NCBI GenBank assembly: GCA_900540845.1
Contig: UQHS01000001.1
Location: 1 to 64,000 of the forward strand
Origin: an uncultured Collinsella sp.
Lineage (GTDB): Bacteria; Actinomycetota; Coriobacteriia; Coriobacteriales; Coriobacteriaceae
Length of the DNA stretch: 64,000 nucleotides
Direction of reading: 5' to 3'
Shown here: positions 51,907 to 60,805 of the stretch, piece after piece
Layout of the letters: each line of letters opens with the position of its first letter
How positions within the stretch are numbered: the first letter of the stretch is position 1
Notes under the pieces: model-generated
What the model was told of the DNA's origin: nothing
Database searches by the model: none
What the model saw: only the letters and a program-made list of their open reading frames with translations
Made by a program: the position numbers and the translations under genes

Positions 51907-53553
51907 ATGCAGATGATACGTCCCTGGGCTGCTGAATACGACGAATATCGCCGCGATGAGTCGCGAAGTTCGGGCGAGGCGTCGTCGATTTCCTTTCCCA
52001 CGAGCGAAGCGGAGCTCCGCGCGGCGCTTGCGGAGCTCGATCCCGCGGAACCCGTCACGGTTCAGGGCGCCCGCACGGGCCTGGCGGGCGGGGCGGTCCC
52101 GCACGGGGGTCATGTCGTCAGCCTTGTTCGCATGAACGCATGCAAAGGTTTGCGCCAAGGGCCCGACGGAGCGTTTTTCCTCACGGTCGAGCCGGGCGTG
52201 GTGCTTTCGGAGCTGCGTCGTCACCTGCATGCCAAAAGCCTGCCGACCCACGGATGGGACGATGCGTCGCGCGCCGCGCTGGCGGCGCTGTATGCAGGCC
52301 CCGAGCAGTTTTTCCCGACGGACCCCACGGAGACGTCGGCCTGCCTGGGCGGCATGGCCGCGTGCAACGCCTCGGGCGCACGAAGTTACCGCTACGGTCC
52401 CATGCGCCCGCACGTGAGCGGCTTGCGCGTGATGCTTGCAAACGGGGAGACGGTGGCGCTACGTCGAGGCGAGGTGCGTGCGCAGGGCCGCACGCTCTAC
52501 CTCGCGACGGAGCAAGGCACCGAGTACAATCTGGACCTCCCGACCTATGTCATGCCGCGGGCGAAAAACGCGTCGGGCTACTTCGTCGAGGACGACATGG
52601 ACGCCGTCGATTTGTTCATCGGTTCGGACGGAACGCTCGGCATCATCACCGAGCTCGAACTCGCCTTGCGACCCGCGTCACGGGTGATGTGGGGCGTGAA
52701 CTGCTTTTTTGAGGACGAGGCGCTGGCGCTGGACTTTGTCGTGCGCACTCGTCCCGCCCTCGCCTGCGCGAGCGCGATCGAGTATTTCGACGGTGCCGCG
52801 CTCGATATTCTGCGCGTGACGCGCACGGATGGAGCCGCCTTCGCGTCGTTGCCCGCGGTGCCGGAGGCGTATCGCGCATGCGTGTTTGTGGAGTTGGAAT
52901 GCGATGACGAGGCCCGCGCGATGGAAGCGTTGCGTGAACTGGGCTCGCTGGTGCAGGCGGTGGGTGGACGCGAGGAGGACACGTGGGTCGCGCGCACCGA
53001 CGTGGACCGCGAGCGCCAGCGCCTATTCCGCCATGCCGTGCCGGAATGCGTCAACATGCTCATCGACCGACGGCGCCGCGTGACGCCGTCCATCACCAAG
53101 CTCGGGTCGGATATGTCGGTGCCCGACGAGCGCCTGCATGACGTCGTGCAGCTGTATCGTTGCACGATCGCCGAGGCGGGGCTCGAGTCCGCCGCCTGGG
53201 GCCATATCGGGAACAACCACCTGCACGTGAACATCCTGCCGCGGGACGAGCGAGATTTTGCCGCCGGCAAGGAGCTGTTCCGCATGTGGGCCCGTGAGGT
53301 CACCGCCATGGGCGGCGCGGTATCCGCGGAGCATGGTGTAGGCAAGCTCAAGCGCGATTTCCTACTCACTATGTACGGTGCCGCGCACGTCGATGAGATG
53401 GCGCGCCTCAAGGTGGCGCTCGATCCTGCGGGGCGACTCAACCGAGGAAACCTCTTTGACGAGGGGCGCCTTGATGAGGCGGTTCGCGCTGCTGGTGTGT
53501 GCGGTTGCGCGGAGGCGCGCGATACGGGCGAAGACGAGGAGGTCGCGCGATGA
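51907..53553 (+). CDS. FAD-linked lactate/glycolate-type dehydrogenase (GlcD/LctD-like)
   Basis: A 548-residue flavoprotein with the FAD-binding type-4 domain (about 25-250; PVTVQGARTGLAGGAVPHGG, PTETSACLGGMAACNASGAR) and the FAD-oxidase C-terminal domain (about 270-510; WGHIGNNHLHVNILP, VSAEHGVGKLKRDFL). The family oxidises 2-hydroxy acids such as D-lactate or glycolate. It overlaps etfB by 4 bases and is followed by an etfA fused to a ferredoxin domain. That is the gene set of the electron-bifurcating lactate dehydrogenase of acetogens (LctD-LctB-LctC). The electrons would go through the EtfAB flavins. The ATG at 51907 has AAAGAGG upstream. Confidence 0.88.
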   Translation: MQMIRPWAAEYDEYRRDESRSSGEASSISFPTSEAELRAALAELDPAEPVTVQGARTGLAGGAVPHGGHVVSLVRMNACKGLRQGPDGAFFLTVEPGVVLSELRRHLHAKSLPTHGWDDASRAALAALYAGPEQFFPTDPTETSACLGGMAACNASGARSYRYGPMRPHVSGLRVMLANGETVALRRGEVRAQGRTLYLATEQGTEYNLDLPTYVMPRAKNASGYFVEDDMDAVDLFIGSDGTLGIITELELALRPASRVMWGVNCFFEDEALALDFVVRTRPALACASAIEYFDGAALDILRVTRTDGAAFASLPAVPEAYRACVFVELECDDEARAMEALRELGSLVQAVGGREEDTWVARTDVDRERQRLFRHAVPECVNMLIDRRRRVTPSITKLGSDMSVPDERLHDVVQLYRCTIAEAGLESAAWGHIGNNHLHVNILPRDERDFAAGKELFRMWAREVTAMGGAVSAEHGVGKLKRDFLLTMYGAAHVDEMARLKVALDPAGRLNRGNLFDEGRLDEAVRAAGVCGCAEARDTGEDEEVAR

Positions 53554-54347
53554 AGATCGTCGTTTGCATCAAGGCGGTGCCCGGCAGCACCGAGGTCAAG
53601 ATGGACCCCAAGACCCACACCATCATTCGCGATGGCGGCGAGTCGGTGATCAATCCGTTTGACGCCGCCGCCCTCGAAGTGGCCTTGCGCATCAAGGACA
53701 CACGCGTGGCGGCGGGCGAGGAGTGCTCGGTGACGGTGCTGTCCATGGGGATTCCCGCGACCGAGAAACTGCTGCGCGACTGCATCGCGCGTGGGGCGGA
53801 TGCGGGCCTGTTGCTGTCGGACCGCGCGTTCGCCGGTGCGGACACCCTCGCCACCACCTATGCCTTAACCTGCGGCGTTGCCCATATCGGAGCTCCCGAC
53901 CTGGTGTTGTGCGGAAAGATGGCGGTCGACGGGGATACGGCGCAGATCGGCCCCGAGCTGGCCGGTGCCCTGCGGACGCCCTGCGCGACGGGGGTTGTGG
54001 CCCTGGATTCGGTTGGCCCGCGCAGCGTGGCGGTGAGGCGCGAGTCGGACGCCGGCGTGGCGTCGGTGGAACTGCCTTTGCCCGCCGTGCTCACGGTGGC
54101 GAAAGACGTGGCCGAGCTTCGCATGGCGAGCATCGCCGGCATCTGTGCGGCGGAATCGGTGAAGATTCCCATGCTCTCCGCTGCGGCGGTTGGCGCGGAC
54201 ACGGCACGGACGGGTCTTTCGGGCTCCCCGACGCAGGTCGTGCGCTCGTTTGTGCCCGAGCGCGATGAGCAAGGGGTCGAGATTGCCGGCGATGCCGCCA
54301 CCCAGGCGACGGCGCTCGCCGAGATATTGAGGGGGATGGCGCTGTGA
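53550..54347 (+). CDS. etfB: Electron transfer flavoprotein beta subunit
   Basis: A 265-residue EtfB starting MKIVVCIKAVPGSTEVKMD, with the family motifs NPFDAAALEVALRIKD and DLVLCGKMAVDGDTAQIGPE; the late LTVAKDVAELRMASI matches the EtfB recognition-loop area. The start overlaps the stop of the dehydrogenase gene (ATGA), and its own stop overlaps etfA, so the three are translated as a unit. In bifurcating Etfs this subunit holds the second FAD near the NAD site; the VDGDTAQIGP stretch fits that class. Confidence 0.92.
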   Translation: MKIVVCIKAVPGSTEVKMDPKTHTIIRDGGESVINPFDAAALEVALRIKDTRVAAGEECSVTVLSMGIPATEKLLRDCIARGADAGLLLSDRAFAGADTLATTYALTCGVAHIGAPDLVLCGKMAVDGDTAQIGPELAGALRTPCATGVVALDSVGPRSVAVRRESDAGVASVELPLPAVLTVAKDVAELRMASIAGICAAESVKIPMLSAAAVGADTARTGLSGSPTQVVRSFVPERDEQGVEIAGDAATQATALAEILRGMAL

Positions 54348-55555
54348 GTGGACTGCGAATTGATGCTGAGGCCTGCATCGGCTGTGCGCGGTGCGTGCGC
54401 GCTTGTGGAAATGCGGGCATTGAGGTGGAGGGCCCTCGCGGAGCCCGTAAAGCCCATGTGACAGATGGCTGCATCTTGTGCGGCGCATGCGTGGACGCGT
54501 GCCCGGTGGGGGCGATTGCCGTTGAGCGCGAGGGGCACTGCGACGCGCCCGATCTCGCCGCATACCGTGACTACTGGGTGTTTGTGCAGCTCGGTGACGA
54601 TGGGAAGCCGCTCGATGTCGTCTTTGAGCTCATGGGGAAAGCGCGAGAGCTCGCCAGCGCGCGTGGGTGCCGTGTGGTGGCGCTGCTTGCCGAGGGCGCC
54701 TGTGGGGATGCGGCATCGTCCACCCACGGCAATGCCGAGCGCCTCATCGCGGCCGGTGCGGATGAGGTCGTTCGCTGTCGAGACGGGCGTTTCGCAGGCT
54801 TTGATGCCGAGGTCTATGCCGAATGGATCTGCGCGCTGGTGCGCGAGCGCAAGCCCGAGGCGCTGCTCTACGGTGCAACGGTTTTTGGCCGTGAGCTCGC
54901 GCCGGCCGTGGCGATTCGCCTCCAGACGGGCCTCACCGCCGACTGCACGGTGCTCACGATCGATCCCGAGACGGGCTTGCTGCGGCAGACGCGTCCCGCG
55001 TTTGGCGGCAATCTCATGGCGACCATCGTGTGCCCCGCTCATCGCCCCCAGATGGCGACGGTGCGTCCGGGCGTGTTCTGTGCACCTCCATGTGACGAGA
55101 CGCGCGGCGGAGTGATTTCCGATGTCGCGCTTGACGCCTCGGTCAGACCGCGCGTACGCCTCGTTGGGATCGAGCGTGCCTCGGCGGCAGATTCCATCAC
55201 CGATGCGGATGTCCTTGTTATCGTGGGCCGCGGAATCGGCTCGAAGAAAAACCTCGGCATCGCGCGCGAGCTTGCGGAGGCGCTGGGAGGAAAGCTGGGG
55301 TGCACGAGGCCGATTGTCGAGGCGGGTTGGTGCGAATCTTGGCAGCAGGTGGGGCAGACGGGCGTATCTGTGGCGCCGCGCCTGCTCATAAGCCTGGGCG
55401 TTTCGGGCGCCATCCAACATGTGGCGGGCATTTCCGGCGCGCAGACCATGATCGCCGTCAACGAGGATCCGGATGCCCCTATTTTTTCGTCCGCTCAGTA
55501 CAAGGTCGTAGGCGATTGCGTTAAAGTCGCCGAGGAGCTGCTGGCTCGGCTATGA
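54344..55555 (+). CDS. etfA: Electron transfer flavoprotein alpha subunit with N-terminal 2[4Fe-4S] ferredoxin domain
   Basis: A 403-residue fusion. Residues 1-60 are a bacterial ferredoxin with cysteines C11, C14, C17, C21 and C43, C46, C49, C53 for two 4Fe-4S clusters. EtfA follows, with the FAD-binding C-domain DVLVIVGRGIGSKKNLGIARE, QTGVSVAPRLLISLGVSGA and AVNEDPDAPIF. The start is a GTG overlapping the etfB stop. Ferredoxin-EtfA fusions of this kind occur in Acetobacterium-type lactate dehydrogenase complexes, where they help exchange electrons with ferredoxin. It is the last gene of the operon. Confidence 0.93.
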   Translation: MSGLRIDAEACIGCARCVRACGNAGIEVEGPRGARKAHVTDGCILCGACVDACPVGAIAVEREGHCDAPDLAAYRDYWVFVQLGDDGKPLDVVFELMGKARELASARGCRVVALLAEGACGDAASSTHGNAERLIAAGADEVVRCRDGRFAGFDAEVYAEWICALVRERKPEALLYGATVFGRELAPAVAIRLQTGLTADCTVLTIDPETGLLRQTRPAFGGNLMATIVCPAHRPQMATVRPGVFCAPPCDETRGGVISDVALDASVRPRVRLVGIERASAADSITDADVLVIVGRGIGSKKNLGIARELAEALGGKLGCTRPIVEAGWCESWQQVGQTGVSVAPRLLISLGVSGAIQHVAGISGAQTMIAVNEDPDAPIFSSAQYKVVGDCVKVAEELLARL

Positions 55556-55613
55556 CAAAGCAGGCGACGGGGCCTCATTTTGCCCCACGTGCGCGGAGCC
55601 GCCAGCTCTTAGT

Positions 55614-55991
55614 TTACGCGCCGCAGGCACCCTCGCCCTTGGAAAGAAGCTCGTCGTAATGAGCTATTTTGTAGTCGAGGCGGTCAAGCCCCTCCTGAAT
55701 GCGGTCAAGGCGCGCGCGGGCCTCGTCGCGCTGCTCGATGAGGATTTGCTTGCGCGCCTCGAGCGTCGCGTCGCCTTCGTCAAGAAGTTGCATGTACTCG
55801 ATAAGCGCCTCGATGGAGACGTTCGCTCCGCGCATGCACTTGACGAAGGAGATGCGCGCGCAATCCTCCTCGCTGTAGTCGCGCACGCCGCTGGCGTTGC
55901 GGCGCACGGGGCGCAACAGCCCGATACGCTCGTAGTAGCGCAAGGTGTCGGCGCTCAGGCCGTATGCTTCAGCGACTTCTGCGATGCGCAT
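55614..55991 (-). CDS. MerR-family transcriptional regulator
   Basis: A 125-residue regulator with the MerR winged helix MRIAEVAEAYGLSADTLRYYERIGLL, a typical dimerisation helix (residues 80-120) and a Cys only near the C-terminus (GEGACGA). It lacks metal-ligand cysteines and a drug-binding domain. It is convergent with the etf operon. AAAGGAG precedes the start. The style resembles AdhR-type aldehyde-responsive MerR proteins, but no target gene is adjacent. Confidence 0.9.
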   Translation of the reverse strand: MRIAEVAEAYGLSADTLRYYERIGLLRPVRRNASGVRDYSEEDCARISFVKCMRGANVSIEALIEYMQLLDEGDATLEARKQILIEQRDEARARLDRIQEGLDRLDYKIAHYDELLSKGEGACGA

Positions 55992-56180
55992 GGCAGCTCC
56001 TTTGGTTGGGTGAGTTCAGCATCGTAATCCTACGACTTGGAGTGGGCTTCAGGGCAAGTGTTTGCGCGCAAGCCCTGCGGCGCGCTGCGCCATTGACGGA
56101 AAGATATGGTTAGGGGTGCGAAGAAGGGGTAGGACAAGACTATGCCCACGAGATGGCTGTCCACGTTGAAAGGGGAGGTC

Positions 56181-56420
56181 ATGTCTATTGATACGTTGTT
56201 CTTCGTGCTGCTGCTGGCGGTGTGCGGTATTGCCGGTTACCTGGCCATTCCGCGCGTGATGCGCAAATGGTCCGTGGCAACCAAGCCCGCCGACGAGCGT
56301 CTCGAGTACTCTGCCCACATGGGCCAAGAGGTCGACCGCGGACCGTCCTCGCCGGCTCCGAAGGAGCGCGAGCGCGCTGGCCACCGCGAGCTTGAAGACA
56401 CCCCGATTCGCCAGCTGTAA
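56181..56420 (+). CDS. Small single-pass membrane protein, unknown function
   Basis: A 79-residue protein with one N-terminal helix (IDTLFFVLLLAVCGIAGYLA) and a charged cytoplasmic tail (PAPKERERAGHRELEDTPIR). GGGGAGG 4 bases before the ATG at 56181 makes it a convincing gene. A terminator follows directly. No family recognised; it could be a membrane tether. Confidence 0.6.
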   Translation: MSIDTLFFVLLLAVCGIAGYLAIPRVMRKWSVATKPADERLEYSAHMGQEVDRGPSSPAPKERERAGHRELEDTPIRQL

Positions 56421-56438
56421 GCTGCAGCACCGATAGCT

Positions 56439-56478
56439 ACATGAGGGCCGCCGGCAGATGTCGGTGGCCCTCATGTTT
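56439..56478. terminator. Bidirectional terminator
   Basis: ACATGAGGGCC (56439-56449) pairs perfectly with GGCCCTCATGT (56466-56476), between the convergent small membrane gene and the B3/B4 gene. Confidence 0.85.
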
Positions 56479-56524
56479 GAACATCGGAACATCGGACCAA
56501 GTCCAGAAGTACCCTGTTCACTCG

Positions 56525-57253
56525 CTACGGCTCGATGACGACCTCGCGGTGATCGGCGGTGACGAGCTCCTTGACCGCAATGGTCGCGCCGAGGTGCGCC
56601 TCGACGAGACCGGCGAGCTCCTCGGTTGCCGCGCGACAGTCGTCAACGCGCTCGGGGTCTACGCACTCAACGATGAGGAAGGCGTTGCGCGTGTTGTCGG
56701 TCAGCGCGGTTCGCACGCCGTCGCGCCAATTCCAGCAGCGGCACACGGCGCCGGCGTCATCAAGGTAGGCGAGCTCGCCGGGGAGCGTTGGGTCGTCTTG
56801 CGCGCCCTCGCCCAAAGGCAGGAAGGCGTCGCCTCCCTCCGTGATGCACAGACGCAGGTCGCCTTGGAACGTGTCGATGTCTTCGCCGCCCAGCGGCAGC
56901 GCATATTTGAGCGAGATGGCGTTGTAGATGTCGACCGAGGGCGAAATCGAGCCCACCGGGTTGCCCTTGAGCACGCGCTTGAGCAGATTCTCGATGGAAC
57001 AGCGGGCTCCGCGCTTGGTCTTGAACTGCTGGTACGCCTGACGCCACACGCGAATCGGGGCATTGTCGGAGAGCGTGGGAGATTCCAGATGGCGCTCGGC
57101 GAGGGCGTTGGCGCGGGAGAGCAGCGCCTCGATTTCGCTCGTCGTCTCGGGGACGATGTCGTCTGCCGCCTTAATGCCCTGGGCGACGACGACGCCAAAC
57201 GACGCGCCGGGAAACAGCTCCCAAAACGAATCTTCGGTCACAAATCGCTTCAT
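56525..57253 (-). CDS. Stand-alone B3/B4-domain protein (tRNA-editing-like)
   Basis: A 242-residue protein matching the B3/B4 domain of phenylalanyl-tRNA synthetase beta chain as a separate protein. VWRQAYQQFKTKRGARCSIE, NPVGSISPSVDIYNAISLKY and ALPLGGEDIDTF are the family core. In the synthetase this domain hydrolyses mischarged Tyr-tRNA-Phe; free-standing versions may clear mischarged tRNAs or have other roles. AGGAGGAG lies just before the ATG at 57253. Single gene, divergent from the AKR relic. Confidence 0.85.
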   Translation of the reverse strand: MKRFVTEDSFWELFPGASFGVVVAQGIKAADDIVPETTSEIEALLSRANALAERHLESPTLSDNAPIRVWRQAYQQFKTKRGARCSIENLLKRVLKGNPVGSISPSVDIYNAISLKYALPLGGEDIDTFQGDLRLCITEGGDAFLPLGEGAQDDPTLPGELAYLDDAGAVCRCWNWRDGVRTALTDNTRNAFLIVECVDPERVDDCRAATEELAGLVEAHLGATIAVKELVTADHREVVIEP

Positions 57254-57400
57254 AAGCTCCTCCTGAAAAAAATGCCCACCTACAGGCCGCCTTCTCATGT
57301 CCTACGGTGCCTGCACGTGAGCGTGTACGCGCTGCCCCCATCCGGAGAAGGGGGCGATATGTCTGACGTGTATTGTACTGCTGAAACGATGGCTCGTAAA

Positions 57401-57783
57401 TCCGCGCGCTGGGCATCTCGAACTGCTATGCATGGCAGCTCGCCGAGGCAAATGCCCTCGCCCGCGCCAACGGATGGACGCTCGATGCGTATGCACATGG
57501 CAAGTACGACGCGACGGCGGATGTCGACGCCCCAATTATCCAGGCGGTTGCGGGTATCGCCCAGGCACGCGGCGTGAGCATGACGGAGGTCGCCCTGGCG
57601 TGGCTGCTCACCAAGGTGAGCGCCCCGGTGGTTGGCGCCACCAAACCCCATCACATCGAGGGCGCCGTGCACGCTTGTGGGTTGGAGCTCACATCCGAGG
57701 AGATCGAAGCCATCGAGGCCCCGTACGTCCCGCACGCCGTGGTGGGCGTTGTTGCCGAGAACCGCCCGCCGATGCTGCGCTAG
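57401..57783 (+). pseudogene. Remnant of an aldo/keto reductase
   Basis: Reading from 57401, IRALGISNCYAWQLAEANAL is the mid-barrel region of aldo/keto reductases. It is then joined to the C-terminal end (KYDATADVDAPIIQAVAGIA, MTEVALAWLLTKV, PVVGATKPHHIEGAV). The N-terminal half with the catalytic Tyr/Lys, and a stretch of about 60 residues between the two parts, are missing; a TAA lies right before 57401. Roughly 127 of 325 residues survive. Confidence 0.8.
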
Positions 57784-57812
57784 CGGCCGGGCTAACGAAA
57801 GGGGAAACCGAG

Positions 57813-58055
57813 ATGGCAAAGACGCTGTACCTTATGAGACACGGGCAGACGATGCTCAACAAGCAAAGGCGCATCCAGGGGTGGTTTGACTCCCCGCTCA
57901 CCGAGCTTGGCCGCTATCAGGCTCGTGGGGCGGGCGCCGAGCTCCAGCGCCGCGGCGTGAAGTTCGACCGCGCCATTTGCTCCACGAGCGAGCGATGCTC
58001 CGACACGCTTGAGCTCGTGTTTGACGGTATGGAGCTCCCGGTTATGCCCTATGCT
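57813..58055 (+). pseudogene. Truncated histidine-phosphatase (phosphoglycerate-mutase-like) gene
   Basis: The start is intact: AAAGGGGAAACCGAG before ATG 57813, then KTLYLMRHGQTMLNKQRRIQ with the catalytic RHG, and FDRAICSTSERCSDTLELVF. After VMPYARL at about 58055 homology ends. The frame runs on as noise into the cobalamin riboswitch and stops at 58244. The C-terminal half with the second catalytic His is lost, so the product would be inactive. Confidence 0.8.
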
Positions 58056-58149
58056 CGCCTGTGGCCGCGCGCATCGCTTCACGCGCGTCTTGCGCGAAGC
58101 GCCTGTGTGCAATCCCGCGTCATACGCTATCATGTGCCAGAAATAACAA

Positions 58150-58345
58150 TGGCTCGGTGGATGGTGCGGAGACGCACGGCCGCGCGCGGGGTGCCCGCAT
58201 GCGGTCAGGAGAATCGGGGTGCAAATCCCCGGCTATTCCAGTAACCGTGATTCCCACGTATGCGAAGGTTGCGTCGCAGATCGGACGGCGTGCGCATGCG
58301 GTAAAAGGATGAGTCGGATCGCCTCTCTACCTGCAAACGCCCAAA
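58150..58345 (+). ncRNA. Cobalamin (adenosylcobalamin) riboswitch
   Basis: The core GGTGCAAATCC lies at 58218-58228, enclosed by GGGG/CCCC pairing. GTAACCGTGA at 58241-58250 is the next conserved box. A B12-box-like GAGTCGGATCGCCTC occupies 58311-58325. Long paired arms (TGCGCATGCG at 58291 and its partner CGCATGCG near 58197) give the usual multi-arm fold. It lies directly before the first DUF4430 gene, whose ribosome site GGAGAAGGGGG starts at about 58364. The end of the aptamer could mask that site. Boundaries are approximate. Confidence 0.85.
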
Positions 58346-58381
58346 GGGATGGGCGGGGCCCTGGGAGAAGGGGGCATCTGG

Positions 58382-60787
58382 ATGGCCAGAACCCGTAGGG
58401 CGGCGCTGGGTCGCCAAAGTATTGTTCGCCGCATGTTGGTTGCGGTGCTCACGTGCGCAATGGTAATGGGGCAGGTGCCCTCCGCGGCGTTTGCCGAGGG
58501 TTTGAGCGCGGATTCGCTGTTCGCTGCGGATGCGTTGCCCGGTGACGCGGCGACGGACGTGCCTGCAGGGCAGGCGGAGGTTTCCGAAGGGCGCGAAGAA
58601 GGGCACGACGAGGCAAAGACGGCGGATGCCGAGGTCGCGGATGCCGGAGTCTCGGGTGCCGAGGGTGCTGAGGGCTCAGATGGCGCGGGGGCCGAGGCTG
58701 CGGACGTCGAGAGCTCGGGTGCTGCGAAGTCCGACGAGCCGGATGCCGTCGGCGCAGGCGAGGTGGATGTCGCGGGTGTCGATGGGCAGGATGCTGCGGG
58801 TGCAAACGATGCGGATGCCGAGCCGGGCGCTGGGTACGTTGATGAACTTGTCGCGGCGGCAGACGCCAACACAGTTGATATCTCCATCTCGGTGATTGGC
58901 CCTGACGCGAATGGCAGAGAAGTTTTGTGGGCGAGTAACACCACGATGGAGGTCGAGCGCGGACTGCATGCCTCAGATGCATCCGTTCTGCTGTTCAAGC
59001 AGGAGGGGCTCGAGGCGGATTATGGTGAAGGGCCTTATGGCTGGTATCTCAGCACCATTACCTCGCCCTATACGGGTGAGAAGCTCGGCTGGGATCAGGC
59101 GACGAGCAAGTACTGGCGGTTGTTTGTCAACGGGGAACTGTCCCAAGTTGGCGCGGGCGGGGTGCAGCTCAACTCGGGCGATGTCATCACGTGGTCGTAT
59201 TCCGCAGACACCCTGAGCTCCCCCGATATGCCACCGGTGATTTCGAAGCCCGACGCTCCGCGTCCCGATTGGGATAGTGCGTGGCCGGGATATGCGAGCG
59301 GGTCGAATACCGCGGCGCCCACGCCTACGGGCGAGACGAAGGAATCGTGGGTTGCCCAGATAAAAGATCCTACCGACTGGACCACGAACGTGTCCGATCC
59401 CATCTACGTCGGCGATAGCGTGTACATCGCGGCTGGGTCAAAGCTGCTGCAGATCGATGCAAAGACGGGCGAGACCGTGCACGAGGGCACTCTCGTGGCG
59501 CCCATCAACTCTATCGCCCGCATGGTGTATGTGGGCGGTCGTATCATCGTTCCACTTTCGAACGGGCGTCTTCAGGCCCTGACGGCCGACCATCTCATCA
59601 CGACGTGGATGACGCCCGAGCTTCTGCCAAATGCACAGGGCGGCGCTCATCAGTCTCTGACTACCCTGACGCTCGGCGACGGCTGCGTGTATTACGGCAC
59701 CGCTTCGGCGGACTGGAATGCTTCGTACGGCGGGTTCCTCAGGTGCATCGATGTCCAGACGGGCAAGGTTATTTGGAGCCAGGAGAATACGACAACGGGG
59801 TATTACTGGTCGGGCGCGGCGCTTGCCGGCTTGTACGTGGTGATTGGTGACGATTCGGGCGCGGTTATCGCTCGGAATGCCAAGACGGGCGCGGAGGTCT
59901 CGCGCGTTGACGTAGGGGCCCGGGTGCGGGCGACCGTCGTGACGAGCGACGGCGGCAAGACTCTGTTTGCGGTGAGCTCGGATGGCGTGCTGCATCGACT
60001 TTCCCTGAGCGATGCCGGCGTTTTGAGCGAGACGGGCAAGGTGAAGTTCGCGGAGAGCTCCACATGCACCCCGACCGTTTCGGGTGGAAAGATCTTCGTG
60101 GGCGGCGCTACGAAGCCATTCGGCGTGTTGGCCGTGATCGACGCGGCCACCCTTTCTGTGGACACACAAGTGACCAGCGCAGACGGTGTCGAGCTGTCCG
60201 GTGCGGGTATGGATATCAAGAGCGCCCCCGTCGTATCCGTTCAAAATGGCGAGACGTACGTGTACTTCACGGCGAATTGCAACCCCGGGGGTGTCTATCG
60301 CTACCGCCTTGGGGACACAGATGCGAGTCTCATCTACACCCCCGATGCAAGCCATCAGAATTACTGCATGGCATCGATCACGGTCGGCCCCGACGGAACG
60401 CTGTATTACGTAAACGATTCGGGAGCCCTGTTCGCAGTTGGTTCGGTTCGGTCTGAGGGCGGCAACCAGGGCGGTTCGGGTTCCGACCACGCGCCGTCGC
60501 CGGATAAGAGCCCTGCTGGCAGCCCTATCTCCTCTGCAAAACAGCCCCTCAAAGACACCGAGAAGGCCGTGACGGATGACAAGCGAGCGGAGGATGAAGC
60601 CTCAGCGGCAGACACGGCAAAGACGGAGGAAAGTGCGTCGGCACGCGCGACGAGCAAGGGCTCCGCGTCCAATGCCAAGAATATGGCGGGAGCCTTCCTC
60701 GCCATTGTCTTACCGATTGCGGGAATCGCAGCAGGAACGGTTGGTCTGGCTGGAATCGCTTATTGGCTGATCCGCCGTCGTCGCTAG
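58382..60787 (+). CDS. Surface-anchored DUF4430 protein with beta-propeller, under B12 riboswitch
   Basis: An 801-residue exported protein. The signal peptide (about 1-38) ends VPSAAFA; an Ala/Asp/Glu-rich spacer follows to about 160. A DUF4430 domain (about 163-278) shows KYWRLFVNGELSQVGAGGVQ and LNSGDVITWSYS; this domain family is the one named transcobalamin-like C-terminal. A PQQ-type beta-propeller covers about 320-690 with repeats such as VYIAAGSKLLQIDAKTGE and GGFLRCIDVQTGKVIWSQE. A Ser/Ala/Lys-rich stalk leads to a C-terminal membrane helix (766-797) ending IRRRR. The riboswitch upstream strongly suggests a role in capturing cobalamin or a corrinoid at the surface. The second gene starts 18 bases later. 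Confidence 0.85.
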   Translation: MARTRRAALGRQSIVRRMLVAVLTCAMVMGQVPSAAFAEGLSADSLFAADALPGDAATDVPAGQAEVSEGREEGHDEAKTADAEVADAGVSGAEGAEGSDGAGAEAADVESSGAAKSDEPDAVGAGEVDVAGVDGQDAAGANDADAEPGAGYVDELVAAADANTVDISISVIGPDANGREVLWASNTTMEVERGLHASDASVLLFKQEGLEADYGEGPYGWYLSTITSPYTGEKLGWDQATSKYWRLFVNGELSQVGAGGVQLNSGDVITWSYSADTLSSPDMPPVISKPDAPRPDWDSAWPGYASGSNTAAPTPTGETKESWVAQIKDPTDWTTNVSDPIYVGDSVYIAAGSKLLQIDAKTGETVHEGTLVAPINSIARMVYVGGRIIVPLSNGRLQALTADHLITTWMTPELLPNAQGGAHQSLTTLTLGDGCVYYGTASADWNASYGGFLRCIDVQTGKVIWSQENTTTGYYWSGAALAGLYVVIGDDSGAVIARNAKTGAEVSRVDVGARVRATVVTSDGGKTLFAVSSDGVLHRLSLSDAGVLSETGKVKFAESSTCTPTVSGGKIFVGGATKPFGVLAVIDAATLSVDTQVTSADGVELSGAGMDIKSAPVVSVQNGETYVYFTANCNPGGVYRYRLGDTDASLIYTPDASHQNYCMASITVGPDGTLYYVNDSGALFAVGSVRSEGGNQGGSGSDHAPSPDKSPAGSPISSAKQPLKDTEKAVTDDKRAEDEASAADTAKTEESASARATSKGSASNAKNMAGAFLAIVLPIAGIAAGTVGLAGIAYWLIRRRR

Positions 60788-60805
60788 GTGTGAGGAGGGT
60801 TGCAG

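Noticed and set aside
57432..58244. 270-residue open frame covering the AKR and mutase relics
   Set aside because: Its first half is out of frame with the AKR homology and its end reads through the riboswitch; only 57813-58055 is homologous coding sequence.
58205..58250. tRNA T-arm, suggested by GGGGTGCAAATCCCC
   Set aside because: No acceptor stem, anticodon loop or CCA end fits. The flanking boxes and the B12-box-like segment identify a cobalamin riboswitch.
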